A DNA stretch of 64,000 nucleotides, from contig NZ_KB903476.1 of assembly GCF_000379765.1 (NCBI RefSeq), positions 62,204 through 126,203 on the forward strand, read 5' to 3'. Positions 19,028-27,152 of the stretch are shown here, one piece after another. Made by a program: the position numbers and the translations under genes. The notes beneath the pieces were generated by a model that saw only the letters and a list, made by a program, of their open reading frames with translations, had not been told where the DNA came from and did no database searches. The DNA comes from Flexithrix dorotheae DSM 6795. Its GTDB lineage: Bacteria; Bacteroidota; Bacteroidia; Cytophagales; Flammeovirgaceae. The number at the start of each line of letters is the position of its first letter. Within the stretch, counting starts at the first letter, position 1.

Positions 19028-20902
19028 ATGTTGAAACAAACTTTATCATTCATTTACCTGATTACCATTACATTTTTTGCCTGTTCTCCTTCAGAAGAAA
19101 ATAAGGAAAATCTCCCTCCACCCAATATTTTGTGGATAGTGAGTGAAGACAATTCTCCACTATTGGGCTGCTATGGAGATACCTTTGCCACCACTCCGGT
19201 TTTGGATAAATTGGCCACAGAAGGGGTTCTTTATGAAAATGCCTTTGCCACTGCTCCGGTTTGCGCCCCATCCAGGTCAACCCTGATTACAGGGGTTTAT
19301 CCTCCATCTATGGGTACTGAGCATATGCGAAGCTATTATCCAATTCCTTCAGCATTTAAATTTTATCCTTTCTACCTTAAAGAAGCTGGTTACTATTGTA
19401 CGAATAATTCAAAAAAGGACTATAACACCGCTAAAGATCAGGAAAGTGCATGGGACGAATCCAGCAATAAGGCGACTTATAAAAACAGAAAAGAAGGACA
19501 ACCTTTTTTCGCTATTTTTAATCTTGGAGTTTCCCATGAAAGTTCCGTCCATAAATCTATCCCCAATGAGGAATTAAGGCATGATCCGGCTACCGTACCC
19601 ATTCCACCCTATCACCCAAGAACTCCGGAGATGGAACACGACTGGGCCCAATACTATGACAAAGTAGAAGATATGGACACTCAGGTGGGTGAAATTTTGG
19701 CAGAATTAGAAAAAGAAGGACTTGCTGAAAATACCATAGTTTTCTATTACAGCGATCACGGTGGAGTACTGGGAAGAAGCAAGCGCTTTTTATATGAATC
19801 CGGCCTGCATATCCCTTTGATCATCCGGTTTCCTGAAAAATACAAACACCTTGCTTCAGGTGCAGCCAACTCCCGTACAGATCAGATCGTAACCTTTTTA
19901 GACTTTGCTCCCACTTTGCTTAGCCTTGCCGGAATAACAATACCAGACCATATGCAGGGACAGGCATTTCTGGGAGATCAGAAAAAACCAGAAAGAAAAT
20001 ATTCCCACAGCTTTAGAGGAAGAATGGATGAGGTTTATGATATGGGCAGATCGGTGCGGAATAAAAAATACAGGTATACCCGAAACTACATGCCCCACAG
20101 GATTTATGGGCAATATTTAGAGTACTTGTGGAAAGCTCCATCCATGCCTTCCTGGGAGAATGCCTATAAAAATGGAGAATTAAATGAAATACAGTCTGCG
20201 TTTTGGGAAACCAAACCTGCTGAGGAATTATACGATTGTGAAGCAGACCCTCATAATGTAAATAATCTGGCAAATGACCCGGCCTTTAAGGCTGTATTGG
20301 ATGAAATGAGACAGGCCAATAAAGAGTGGATTTTAAACAATAAGGATATTGGATTTTTACCAGAAGCTGAGATAATAAACAGGTCGGAAAACTCCACTCC
20401 TTATGAATTGGTTCACCAGAAAGATTTTCCCTTAGAGGAAATTGTAAATGCAGCAGAAATTGCCACAATGAAAGATCCTTCCCAACTGGATAAGATCAAA
20501 GAAATGCTTAGTCATCCGGAAAACGGGGTGAGATACTGGGGCGTTACCGGTTGTATAATTTTAGGAGATGATGCGGCTTCTGCAAAAGACCTCTTGCTGC
20601 AAACTTTAAATGATGCTTCAGAAAATGTGGCCATTGCTTCTGCAGAGGCCTTGTACAATTTAGGGGAAAAAGATAAAGCTGTTCAAAAACTGGTGGAAGC
20701 TGTAAGTTACGATAATGTAATGGCAAGGGTTCATGCCCTTAATATTCTCAAAATAATTGGAGAAGATGCCAGACCTGCTCTGCCCGCAGCAAAAAGACTA
20801 TTAGCAGCTGCGGATTCAAAAGATAAAAGGTATGATTTAAGAGCTTCCAAGTTTTTAGTAGAACAACTGGAAGGGGAAAAAATATCTGGGTTTTCTGACT
20901 AA
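19028..20902 (+). CDS. Sulfatase lipoprotein with C-terminal HEAT-like repeats
   Basis: A 624-residue sulfatase of the alkaline phosphatase fold. Metal-site Asp41-Asn42 (SEDNSP) is followed by the formylglycine site Cys79-Ala-Pro-Ser-Arg83, the substrate of a formylglycine-generating enzyme, and later by YSDHGG. A putative lipoprotein signal ends at FFACS (Cys19). The catalytic part resembles heparan N-sulfatase/arylsulfatase types. After about residue 460 there is a separate helical region of HEAT-like repeats (the NGVRYWGVTGCIILGDD, VAIASAEALYNLG and VMARVHALNILKIIG segments), an unusual addition probably used for substrate or partner binding. Function in cleaving sulfate esters of marine polysaccharides is an inference from the habitat signals; no sulfatase-maturing gene is in the window. 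Confidence 0.9.
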   Translation: MLKQTLSFIYLITITFFACSPSEENKENLPPPNILWIVSEDNSPLLGCYGDTFATTPVLDKLATEGVLYENAFATAPVCAPSRSTLITGVYPPSMGTEHMRSYYPIPSAFKFYPFYLKEAGYYCTNNSKKDYNTAKDQESAWDESSNKATYKNRKEGQPFFAIFNLGVSHESSVHKSIPNEELRHDPATVPIPPYHPRTPEMEHDWAQYYDKVEDMDTQVGEILAELEKEGLAENTIVFYYSDHGGVLGRSKRFLYESGLHIPLIIRFPEKYKHLASGAANSRTDQIVTFLDFAPTLLSLAGITIPDHMQGQAFLGDQKKPERKYSHSFRGRMDEVYDMGRSVRNKKYRYTRNYMPHRIYGQYLEYLWKAPSMPSWENAYKNGELNEIQSAFWETKPAEELYDCEADPHNVNNLANDPAFKAVLDEMRQANKEWILNNKDIGFLPEAEIINRSENSTPYELVHQKDFPLEEIVNAAEIATMKDPSQLDKIKEMLSHPENGVRYWGVTGCIILGDDAASAKDLLLQTLNDASENVAIASAEALYNLGEKDKAVQKLVEAVSYDNVMARVHALNILKIIGEDARPALPAAKRLLAAADSKDKRYDLRASKFLVEQLEGEKISGFSD

Positions 20903-20918
20903 AACCTTTTTATAACCC

Positions 20919-20966
20919 AAAAAAGCAACAACTAATCGGGTAAGCCCTTTGAGGTTGTTGCTTTTT
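20919..20966. terminator. Terminator after the sulfatase gene
   Basis: Stem AAAAAGCAACAAC with GTTGTTGCTTTTT and a 21-base loop, ending in a T tract (20962-20966). The remaining 244 bases up to the LuxR-type gene hold no hairpin or strong promoter that I can see. Confidence 0.85.
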
Positions 20967-21210
20967 ATTTTACCTCCTCACTCCAATAAATGCCAAACCT
21001 CATTTTGTAGTTTGTTAAATATTACTTAAATTAAGTATAGAAACCATGTTTTGGCCACCATTGCTTTTTTATAGAAAAATAGATTGGTCAAAATAAAACA
21101 TCATGCATCCCCAATGGATGCCCCAATAACAATAAACCACAAAAATATTCCTCAATATCCTTTAGACTAATTATCTAACAGGATCAGCTCCTGATTAAAC
21201 TATTTTAATT

Positions 21211-21879
21211 ATGGTAGTAGAGAAGGATGTGGTAATCGCCCATGAATTAAAATTAATTTCTGAATCGTTAAAAGCTGTCATAGAAAAAAAACGAGGGGTA
21301 AACCATATAGAAATGGTAAATACCGGGAAGGAATTAATGAGAAAAATCAACACACAAAAAGACTTTTCAATTGACCTTGCTTTTGTGGATATTAATTTAC
21401 CTGATCTCGGAGGGTTTCAGGCTGTTGAATTAATTAGGCAAAAATTTAAAGATGCTAAAATCATCCTGCTGTCTTTGGGGACAAATCCATATAGCCACAA
21501 AGAGCTGGAAGCTGCCGGGGTTTCAGATTTTCTTACTTTCGAAGAAGATAGGAAATTTTTATTCAGGACGATAGACCGGGTTTTAAAACCAAAAACAAAT
21601 CTCCGTAACTTAGAATTTGCTGTTGCCCACAATTCCAAAAAAACAAGTCGGTCTAAACCCGCAGATTCTTCTTTTCTGACCAAAAAAGAAAAAGAAGTTC
21701 TAAGAGCACTCACCATGGAATGTGACAATCAAAAAGTAGGTAATATTCTCGGGATAAAACCCACTACAGTGATGACACATAAAAAGCATTTGATCAAAAA
21801 ACTGGGCGTAAAATCTACCGCTGAATTAGTTATTTACTCATTCAAAAACCTTGTCTTGCAGGATAATTACACATTTTAG
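21211..21879 (+). CDS. LuxR/NarL-type response regulator with degenerate receiver
   Basis: A 222-residue protein: a REC domain (about 5-123), a Lys/Ser linker, and a C-terminal LuxR helix-turn-helix (about 155-215; LTKKEKEVLRALTMECDNQKVGNILGIKPTTVMTHK as the HTH core region). The phosphoacceptor Asp60 (FVDINLP) and Ser88 of the switch are kept, but the acidic pair that usually precedes it is HE (residues 11-12) rather than DD, and the invariant Lys of the last beta-strand is missing (FLTFEED). The response is thus likely atypical or phosphorylation-independent. No histidine kinase is adjacent, so it is an orphan. The HTH second helix TVMTHKKHLIKKLGV is typical and should bind DNA. Confidence 0.88.
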   Translation: MVVEKDVVIAHELKLISESLKAVIEKKRGVNHIEMVNTGKELMRKINTQKDFSIDLAFVDINLPDLGGFQAVELIRQKFKDAKIILLSLGTNPYSHKELEAAGVSDFLTFEEDRKFLFRTIDRVLKPKTNLRNLEFAVAHNSKKTSRSKPADSSFLTKKEKEVLRALTMECDNQKVGNILGIKPTTVMTHKKHLIKKLGVKSTAELVIYSFKNLVLQDNYTF

Positions 21880-22061
21880 GAAAAATTCATTCCTGATCCC
21901 TTATTTCCGTTATTTCCTGACATTTACGGCATTTGGATTATCCAATTCCCTACTCTATCTTCACAAGTAGATATCTATAAATATTTGGAAATTTGAATAT
22001 TTAGTCAAATAATGTATTTATTTTAAATAATTCTTCAGTTTTTTATAAACATCAAAATGGG

Positions 22062-22451
22062 ATGAGTTATACCAACTTAATGTATTTGCATTTAATCACT
22101 GTGATCCCCTGCTTTATCATTGGTACCCTATTATTGCTCATCAAGAAAGGAACTGGTATTCACAAAAAATTTGGGTGGGTTTATAAAATTTTGATGGTCA
22201 TAACTGCATTTATCACCCTTTTTATGCCTGCTCAGGTTGGACCAAGATTCCTCAATCATTTTGGATGGATTCATGGCTTTAGTTTTCTTGCCATTTACAC
22301 AGTGCCAACAGCTTATATGGCCTTAAAAAAAGGAGATATCAAGTCACACAAAAGAAAAATGATTATACTTTATTTTGGGGCGATTATAATTGCAGGTGGA
22401 TTTACCTTTATGCCTGGCAGATATTTATATGAAGTGTTCTTTGGTGGGTAA
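22062..22451 (+). CDS. DUF2306-like small membrane protein
   Basis: A 129-residue protein with four membrane segments (about residues 4-27, 39-55, 67-88 and 102-117). Between the first and second there is a basic loop with GTGIHKKFGWVYK, and between the third and fourth a loop with SHKRKM; conserved His residues in these loops recall the DUF2306 family, some members of which look like haem-binding membrane proteins. Function unknown. Start ATG 22062 is the only good one. It stands alone. Confidence 0.7.
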   Translation: MSYTNLMYLHLITVIPCFIIGTLLLLIKKGTGIHKKFGWVYKILMVITAFITLFMPAQVGPRFLNHFGWIHGFSFLAIYTVPTAYMALKKGDIKSHKRKMIILYFGAIIIAGGFTFMPGRYLYEVFFGG

Positions 22452-22486
22452 ACCAATAGCACTACTTCAAGTACTGCAACAGGTAC

Positions 22487-22705
22487 TTAACTCTTTTTCA
22501 GAAGCTTATAGATAAATAAATCCGGCTCCTGGTAATTTCCAACAGCCCATAAAACCTGTTTTTTATCAGCAAGGTTTTCGGTAACGACTTTGCGTAAATC
22601 GTTCTTCAGGAAGAATAATAAGGCAAGGTTGCAAAAATGCAACCCCTGCCAAGACATCTTTTTTATCACCTTAGGAATTACCGCCCCGTTTCTGACCCTT
22701 AAGTA
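22487..22705 (-). pseudogene. Possible 3' remnant of a lost gene
   Basis: An open frame of about 72 codons on the minus strand runs from a TGA at 22706-22708 to a TAA at 22487. It has a protein-like composition, with a hydrophobic patch (NLALLFFL), charged stretches (KNDLRKVVTENLADKK) and a well-formed end (VLWAVGNYQEPDLFIYKLLKK). No proper start codon is in a good position (GTG 22669 is internal), and the 5' side abuts the 22722-22822 repeat element. I read it as the surviving C-terminal end of a truncated gene, family unknown. It could also be a chance open frame. Confidence 0.35.
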
Positions 22706-22721
22706 TCAGATTTCCGGTAAG

Positions 22722-22822
22722 AGCATGTTTAAATTTAAACTATTTCGCTGCAAACACCCATTTATGAAACCTCACTTCAAAACTGGACGGTTTCGCTTGA
22801 AAACCTAAATTTTAAACATGCT
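22722..22822. repeat. 101-bp element with 12-bp terminal inverted repeats
   Basis: AGCATGTTTAAA at 22722-22733 is perfectly complementary to TTTAAACATGCT at 22811-22822. Inside, GAAACC/GGTTTC (22766-22771 with 22789-22794) adds another inverted pair and TTTCGCTnGnAAAC recurs twice (22743, 22791). There is no open frame. TAAG occurs just left (22718-22721) and one base off on the right (22824-22827), a hint of target duplication only. It looks like a miniature inverted-repeat element next to a truncated gene. Confidence 0.6.
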
Positions 22823-22873
22823 ATAAGGATTTTTCAATCATAAAAAACCGCTATTTATTATTGGTTTAATAAA

Positions 22874-23968
22874 TCAATAAAACTCAACTGAATAAATCAT
22901 AGGCATGTTGTTACTCAGGCTTTTCCAGGATTCCCCATAATCATCTGAAAGATATAGGTTGCCTGTAGTAGTGCCAAAAGCCAGAGTTTCCCCTGATTTA
23001 TCCAGCGCATGCCGGAAAACAATATCAAAGCAATTTTCCTGAGGTAATCCTTTACGGAAATCCTTCCAGGTTTTTCCCCCATCATCAGTTCGGCAAACAC
23101 ATAAGGCGCCATCAACAGCAACTCTTATCTGGTCGCTATTAGCCGGAACCACCCAGGCTACTTCAGGTTTATTTTCATCAACAGCTATGGCAAATCCAAA
23201 ATTGGCAGGGCCTTCACCGGCTTTCTGGCCAACTTCCTCCCAAAGTTCTCCTCCATTTTCAGATTTAAAAATGCCGCAGTGGTTTTGTTGCCACAGGTAA
23301 TCAGGATGATTTTTACTCGCGACTAATAAATGAGGGTCCTGGCCAATTTCCGAATTAGCATCCGGCAAAAAATCAGCTTTAAGGCCCTTGTTTTTAGGAA
23401 TCCAGTTTGTACCTCCATCCCTGGATTCAAATACGCCTGCACAACTTATTCCTACAAAAATATGGTCACTGTCTCTCGGATCAACAATAATGGAATGAAT
23501 TCCCGGAAAATCACGACCTCCGCCAAACCATTGTTCTTTCCTGGAAGGATGTTCCCAAAGCCCCCTGTTTAGTTGAAAGCTGGTACCCTGATCTTTGCTA
23601 TGAAACAAACCTCCGGGTTCAGAACCCAGGAAAAGCTCCTCAGGCCGGTCTTTACCCCCATGGGCAAATGCCCAAAGGTACTTTACACTTGCCGGCACGC
23701 CATCTTTTATTTCCTCTCCCTCCGGATATTTTGGTGATTCCAATTCTTTCCAGGTTTTCCCTTCATCAGTTGATTTGTGCACCTTGCAGCCCCAATGACC
23801 ATGATCTAAAAGTGCCCACCAGGTTCCGTTTCGTTCATCCACCGCTGCAATAGAAACCGGAATGCCTAAAAAATGCATTTGTGTCTGGAGGTAGTTACCC
23901 TGAGGGCCTTTTTCAAAAACGGCAAGTCCTTTCCGGGTTCCCAGCATTAATCTGTTTTTTTGTTCCAT
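22874..23968 (-). CDS. BNR/sortilin-type beta-propeller protein
   Basis: A 364-residue soluble beta-propeller. Repeated Asp-box style motifs are visible: STDEGKTWKEL, SKDQGTSFQLN, SRDGGTNWIPK, SENGGELWEEV, TDDGGKTWKDF, SDDYGESWKSL (consensus S-x-D-x-G-x-T/S-W). These blades are found in sialidases and in photosystem-assembly-like or VPS10-like proteins. The start MEQKNRLMLGTRKGLAVFE shows no signal peptide, so it is probably cytoplasmic. The catalytic residues of a sialidase (Arg triad, Tyr/Glu pair) are not evident, so it is more likely a binding propeller. It is 46 bases downstream of the MoaD-like gene, in the same direction, and probably co-transcribed with it. Confidence 0.85.
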   Translation of the reverse strand: MEQKNRLMLGTRKGLAVFEKGPQGNYLQTQMHFLGIPVSIAAVDERNGTWWALLDHGHWGCKVHKSTDEGKTWKELESPKYPEGEEIKDGVPASVKYLWAFAHGGKDRPEELFLGSEPGGLFHSKDQGTSFQLNRGLWEHPSRKEQWFGGGRDFPGIHSIIVDPRDSDHIFVGISCAGVFESRDGGTNWIPKNKGLKADFLPDANSEIGQDPHLLVASKNHPDYLWQQNHCGIFKSENGGELWEEVGQKAGEGPANFGFAIAVDENKPEVAWVVPANSDQIRVAVDGALCVCRTDDGGKTWKDFRKGLPQENCFDIVFRHALDKSGETLAFGTTTGNLYLSDDYGESWKSLSNNMPMIYSVEFY

Positions 23969-24014
23969 GGGAAAAGTATGATTGAGTTTGGTTAGAAAAT
24001 ATAAGTGCTAGTTT

Positions 24015-24287
24015 TCAGCCTCCTGAAAGTGCCTGCATGATATATATTTCATCTTTTTCAGTGATGGTATCAAGCAGGGTTTCTCTGTCTTTTATCATAT
24101 TATTACCAATAAAAATATTGACATGTTTTCGTAGCTTTCCCTGTTCATCCACTACGTAATCTTTAAGGCCGGGAAATTTTAAATCAACTTTTTGGATTAA
24201 TTCTGCAACAGTTTTTGCATCAATTTCTATCGCATTTAGATCAGGATAAAACCTTTTCAAATTTGTGGTAAATTGAATTACTGCCAT
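24015..24287 (-). CDS. MoaD/ThiS-like small sulfur-carrier protein
   Basis: A 90-residue ubiquitin-like protein ending in Leu-Ser-Gly-Gly, so the C-terminal double glycine required for adenylation or thiocarboxylation is intact. The beta-grasp pattern (VIQFTTNLKRFYPD..., VAELIQKVDLKFPGL, KHVNIFIGNNM, DEIYIMQALSGG) matches MoaD. No moaE, thiF or thiG is adjacent; the next gene downstream is the BNR propeller. The pair could be a dedicated sulfur-carrier/acceptor system, but this is inference. Confidence 0.85.
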   Translation of the reverse strand: MAVIQFTTNLKRFYPDLNAIEIDAKTVAELIQKVDLKFPGLKDYVVDEQGKLRKHVNIFIGNNMIKDRETLLDTITEKDEIYIMQALSGG

Positions 24288-24561
24288 CTGGAAAAATTTA
24301 AAAAAATGAGGAAAGCTACCTGGTGCGAACAGGCCAATTTTATTGAAGCACTTTTAAAATATTTTTTCCAATGAATTGAAAAACAAATATTTAAAAGGCG
24401 GAATCACAAGTTGGATATTTTTATTAAAAAATAAGAATGTGATTTAGGTCTGATTGTGATGTTAGAATAACATTTGGATTCCTTCAAATAGTTTCGTGAA
24501 TCGTAAATTTTATGGCTTTTAACTGGTAAAAATTTAGATCCTGCATCCTGGACCTGTTACC

Positions 24562-25530
24562 TCATTTAAGTTTACCTTTCAAATCCTCCAGAAGAGTGGA
24601 GCTATCAATTCTGGAACCTAAGTTTTCTATTTTCCCGATAGCGTCTTTGATATAAGACTGGTATTCTTCACTTTGAGGATTATAGGGAACATGATCAACT
24701 GCTTCTAAAATTTCCTCCACCTGCATGATATACTGCTGGTCGTCCTTATCCACATAGGCTTTTACAAACTTGTTGAAAATATAGTCCATAGCCATTTCAT
24801 TCGGATGAATTAAATCTTTCTCATAAAACCTGTAATCCCGAAGGTCATCCAACAAAAACTCGTAAGCTGGAAAGTATTTTACATGAGGAAATTCATTTTT
24901 GATCTGATGACAAGCCAGCCGCAATACTGATTTGCTAACCGCATTGAGGGTGATTGAACCTTTGGTATGCATAACCGGACTTACTATCAGAATAATGTCT
25001 CTGATATGGTTAAGGGAATGATAAATTTTTCTAAATCCTTCTATTATTTCATTTGTGGTCAGTAACTCTTTATTAAAAAGTTTGGCAGGAGCTTTATGGC
25101 AATTGGCGACTATTCGGTGAGTTTTGGCATGTTTATACACATAGGCAGAGCCAAAAGTAAGAATTAAAAAATCAGTTTTTTTGAGATATTCATGGTTTTT
25201 TTTAACTTCCCGCTTTAAGTTTTCCAATAATTCATTTCGAGAAGATGCTTTGGTTTTAAAATGAAAGTAAAAGTGGTTCCACACATCATTATTTTTGGTG
25301 ATTAAACTTTCGCTTATACTTTTATTCCCTAAACTCATGTCAATCAGATTGAAAATAGAAATAGGGTTGTAAATAGTACCGAAGGGGTTGCTATTCACCC
25401 TAAATTTATATTTAAAAAAATGATTGGCAATATGATGGGAAAAGCCCGAACCCAGAGAAAGGATTTTTGAATTGTATTGAATTTTTTCAGGATTTTCCTC
25501 AATATGAAGTTCTGTTCTGAAAGTGCTCAT
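24562..25530 (-). CDS. GSCFA domain protein
   Basis: A 322-residue protein of the GSCFA family (SGNH-hydrolase-like fold; Bacteroidota and relatives). The N-terminal MSTFRTEL and the conserved SLGSGFSHHIANHF segment fit the family, but the namesake motif Gly-Ser-Cys-Phe-Ala reads Gly-Ser-Gly-Phe-Ser here. The later blocks LILTFGSAYVY, IILIVSPVMHTKGS and KDLIHPNEMAMDYI (His as in SGNH block V) are intact. I start at the second ATG (25530), since the four residues upstream are not conserved in style. A C-terminal helical tail of about 50 residues follows. Family function unknown, possibly an esterase/acyl hydrolase. Confidence 0.85.
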   Translation of the reverse strand: MSTFRTELHIEENPEKIQYNSKILSLGSGFSHHIANHFFKYKFRVNSNPFGTIYNPISIFNLIDMSLGNKSISESLITKNNDVWNHFYFHFKTKASSRNELLENLKREVKKNHEYLKKTDFLILTFGSAYVYKHAKTHRIVANCHKAPAKLFNKELLTTNEIIEGFRKIYHSLNHIRDIILIVSPVMHTKGSITLNAVSKSVLRLACHQIKNEFPHVKYFPAYEFLLDDLRDYRFYEKDLIHPNEMAMDYIFNKFVKAYVDKDDQQYIMQVEEILEAVDHVPYNPQSEEYQSYIKDAIGKIENLGSRIDSSTLLEDLKGKLK

Positions 25531-25776
25531 TCTTGATCTCAAGTTTTGGTGTGTAATAGGAAAATGATTGAAAATGAAATTCGGAAGAAAATGGAATCTG
25601 CCTATTTAAAAATAAGTATACATGGCATAAATAAAAATTATTTGGTGCAATTATGCCTTAATATTTTCGCAGAAAAATGGAATCAGCTATTTGTCAAAAA
25701 ATAAAAAATAGTGGAATGGAACAAAACCATCCAGTATAATTAAGGGAAAGGATTGGAAGTTGCTTATTTCGGGAAA

Positions 25777-26031
25777 TCAGACCAACATGTCTTCTTCAAC
25801 TTTTTTGATCACTGAGGGGTCATCTTCATCAGGTTTCAACAAAAAAATTCCTGGAGGTAAATCGAAGGGAGGAGGGTTATCATCGGAATCATCCCAACCA
25901 CCATCACCTCTGTCATTATCGCTGTCATCTTTTGGGTTTATTCCGTCAGAGCTTGCTGGTTTTGCCAACATAAAGGCAATAAGAGCAATGTAAACCAATG
26001 CTAAAAACATGGCATTAAATATTATATACAT
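25777..26031 (-). CDS. Small single-pass membrane protein with acidic tail
   Basis: An 84-residue protein if started at ATG 26031 (the frame also has an ATG seven codons earlier at 26052). One helix (YIIFNAMFLALVYIALIAF) is followed by KPASSDGINPKDDS and a strongly acidic, Pro/Gly-rich tail (GGWDDSDDNPPPFDLPPG) and a last helix-like end. The gene has protein-like sequence and an unusual run of Asp/Gly/Pro that makes chance unlikely. No known domain. It is monocistronic. Confidence 0.55.
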   Translation of the reverse strand: MYIIFNAMFLALVYIALIAFMLAKPASSDGINPKDDSDNDRGDGGWDDSDDNPPPFDLPPGIFLLKPDEDDPSVIKKVEEDMLV

Positions 26032-26477
26032 AGAAATCGCTGGATTTGACAAAATTTCTAAAATTAATGATTAACAAATTTTAGTGTTTGTAGTAGATTA
26101 ATGGAAAAACAATTGAAAATATCAGGCTGATGACTCACCACTTGCTTGTCCAATCTATAGTAGTTTAGCTCCCTTCCTCTATATTATATTAAATTGAATT
26201 TAAACAAGAATGTTCCCAATTCTTAAAAAATCATCAATTTTTCAAGGTTTAAATAAGATATAAGTTAAGAAATATATTTTAGAACTTCCAGTAATCTTCT
26301 CAAACATAATTCATGGTTAAAACAGACTGGATTATTAATTATTGAAAATCAGTATTTTATAAAAAGGTTATAAAAAAGAGATTTTGCTATTTTTCCTGTG
26401 ATTTTAAGTTTATTTAGAAGAGGGCATATTTCGATTAAGTTAAATTTTGAGAAATATAGGCTTCATTTTAGTGAAGA

Positions 26478-26508
26478 TTGTTCTTTTTTGCAAACTCCTT
26501 TAATTTTG
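26478..26508 (+). promoter_or_regulatory. Promoter of pth
   Basis: TTG (26478-26480), 20 bases, then TAATTTTG (26501-26508), a full match to the Bacteroidota consensus. It implies a start of transcription near 26514 and a leader of about 60 bases before the GTG start at 26573. The other 425 bases upstream (26053-26477) show no gene. Confidence 0.6.
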
Positions 26509-26572
26509 GAATTTGGGAAGGCATTTATTCCAGTGAAGTCCACTGGATTACAACCATTAATTTATTAGTACA

Positions 26573-27133
26573 GTGAATTACTTATTTGTTGGATTAGGAA
26601 ATATAGGTCCGGAATATAAAGATACAAGACATAATATTGGTTTTATGGTATTGGATAAACTTGCTCGGCAGCAGGAAGTGGAGTTCGATTCGGACAGGTA
26701 TGCCTTTACCACCGGTTTTAAATTTAAAGGAAGGAAAATCACCCTGATAAAACCGACAACTTATATGAACTTAAGTGGCAAAGCGGTTAATTATTGGATG
26801 AAAGCGCTGAAGGTTCCTATAGAAAATGTAATGGTAATTGTAGATGATTTGGCTTTGCCCTTTGGGAGCTTAAGAATGAGGGGAAAAGGTTCTGGAGCTG
26901 GCCATAATGGGTTGCAAAATATTCAGGATATTTTGGGACATAATAAATATCCAAGGTTGCGATTTGGAATCGGGGACGATTTCCCAAGAGGCAGGCAGGT
27001 AGATTATGTACTTTCTGCTTTTACTCCTAAAGAACAGGAAGAACTGGACATTTTCATAAATAAATCATGTGAAATGTTATTATCTTTTGCTGCAGTTGGG
27101 ATAAATCAGACTATGACGAAATATAATGATTAA
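26573..27133 (+). CDS. pth: Peptidyl-tRNA hydrolase
   Basis: A 186-residue enzyme that releases peptides from peptidyl-tRNAs dropped by ribosomes. Catalytic His20 (DTRHNIGF), Asp91 (VIVDDLALPFG) and the substrate residues Asn10, Asn66 (YMNLSG) and Asn112 (GHNGLQ) are all there. It begins with GTG: no ATG lies in frame nearby and the next residues NYLFVGLGN match the family. Length is normal. It is often in an operon with ribosomal protein L25 (rplY) and prs; those are not here. Confidence 0.96.
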   Translation: MNYLFVGLGNIGPEYKDTRHNIGFMVLDKLARQQEVEFDSDRYAFTTGFKFKGRKITLIKPTTYMNLSGKAVNYWMKALKVPIENVMVIVDDLALPFGSLRMRGKGSGAGHNGLQNIQDILGHNKYPRLRFGIGDDFPRGRQVDYVLSAFTPKEQEELDIFINKSCEMLLSFAAVGINQTMTKYND

Positions 27134-27152
27134 TTAAATGTGGGGATTGTTG

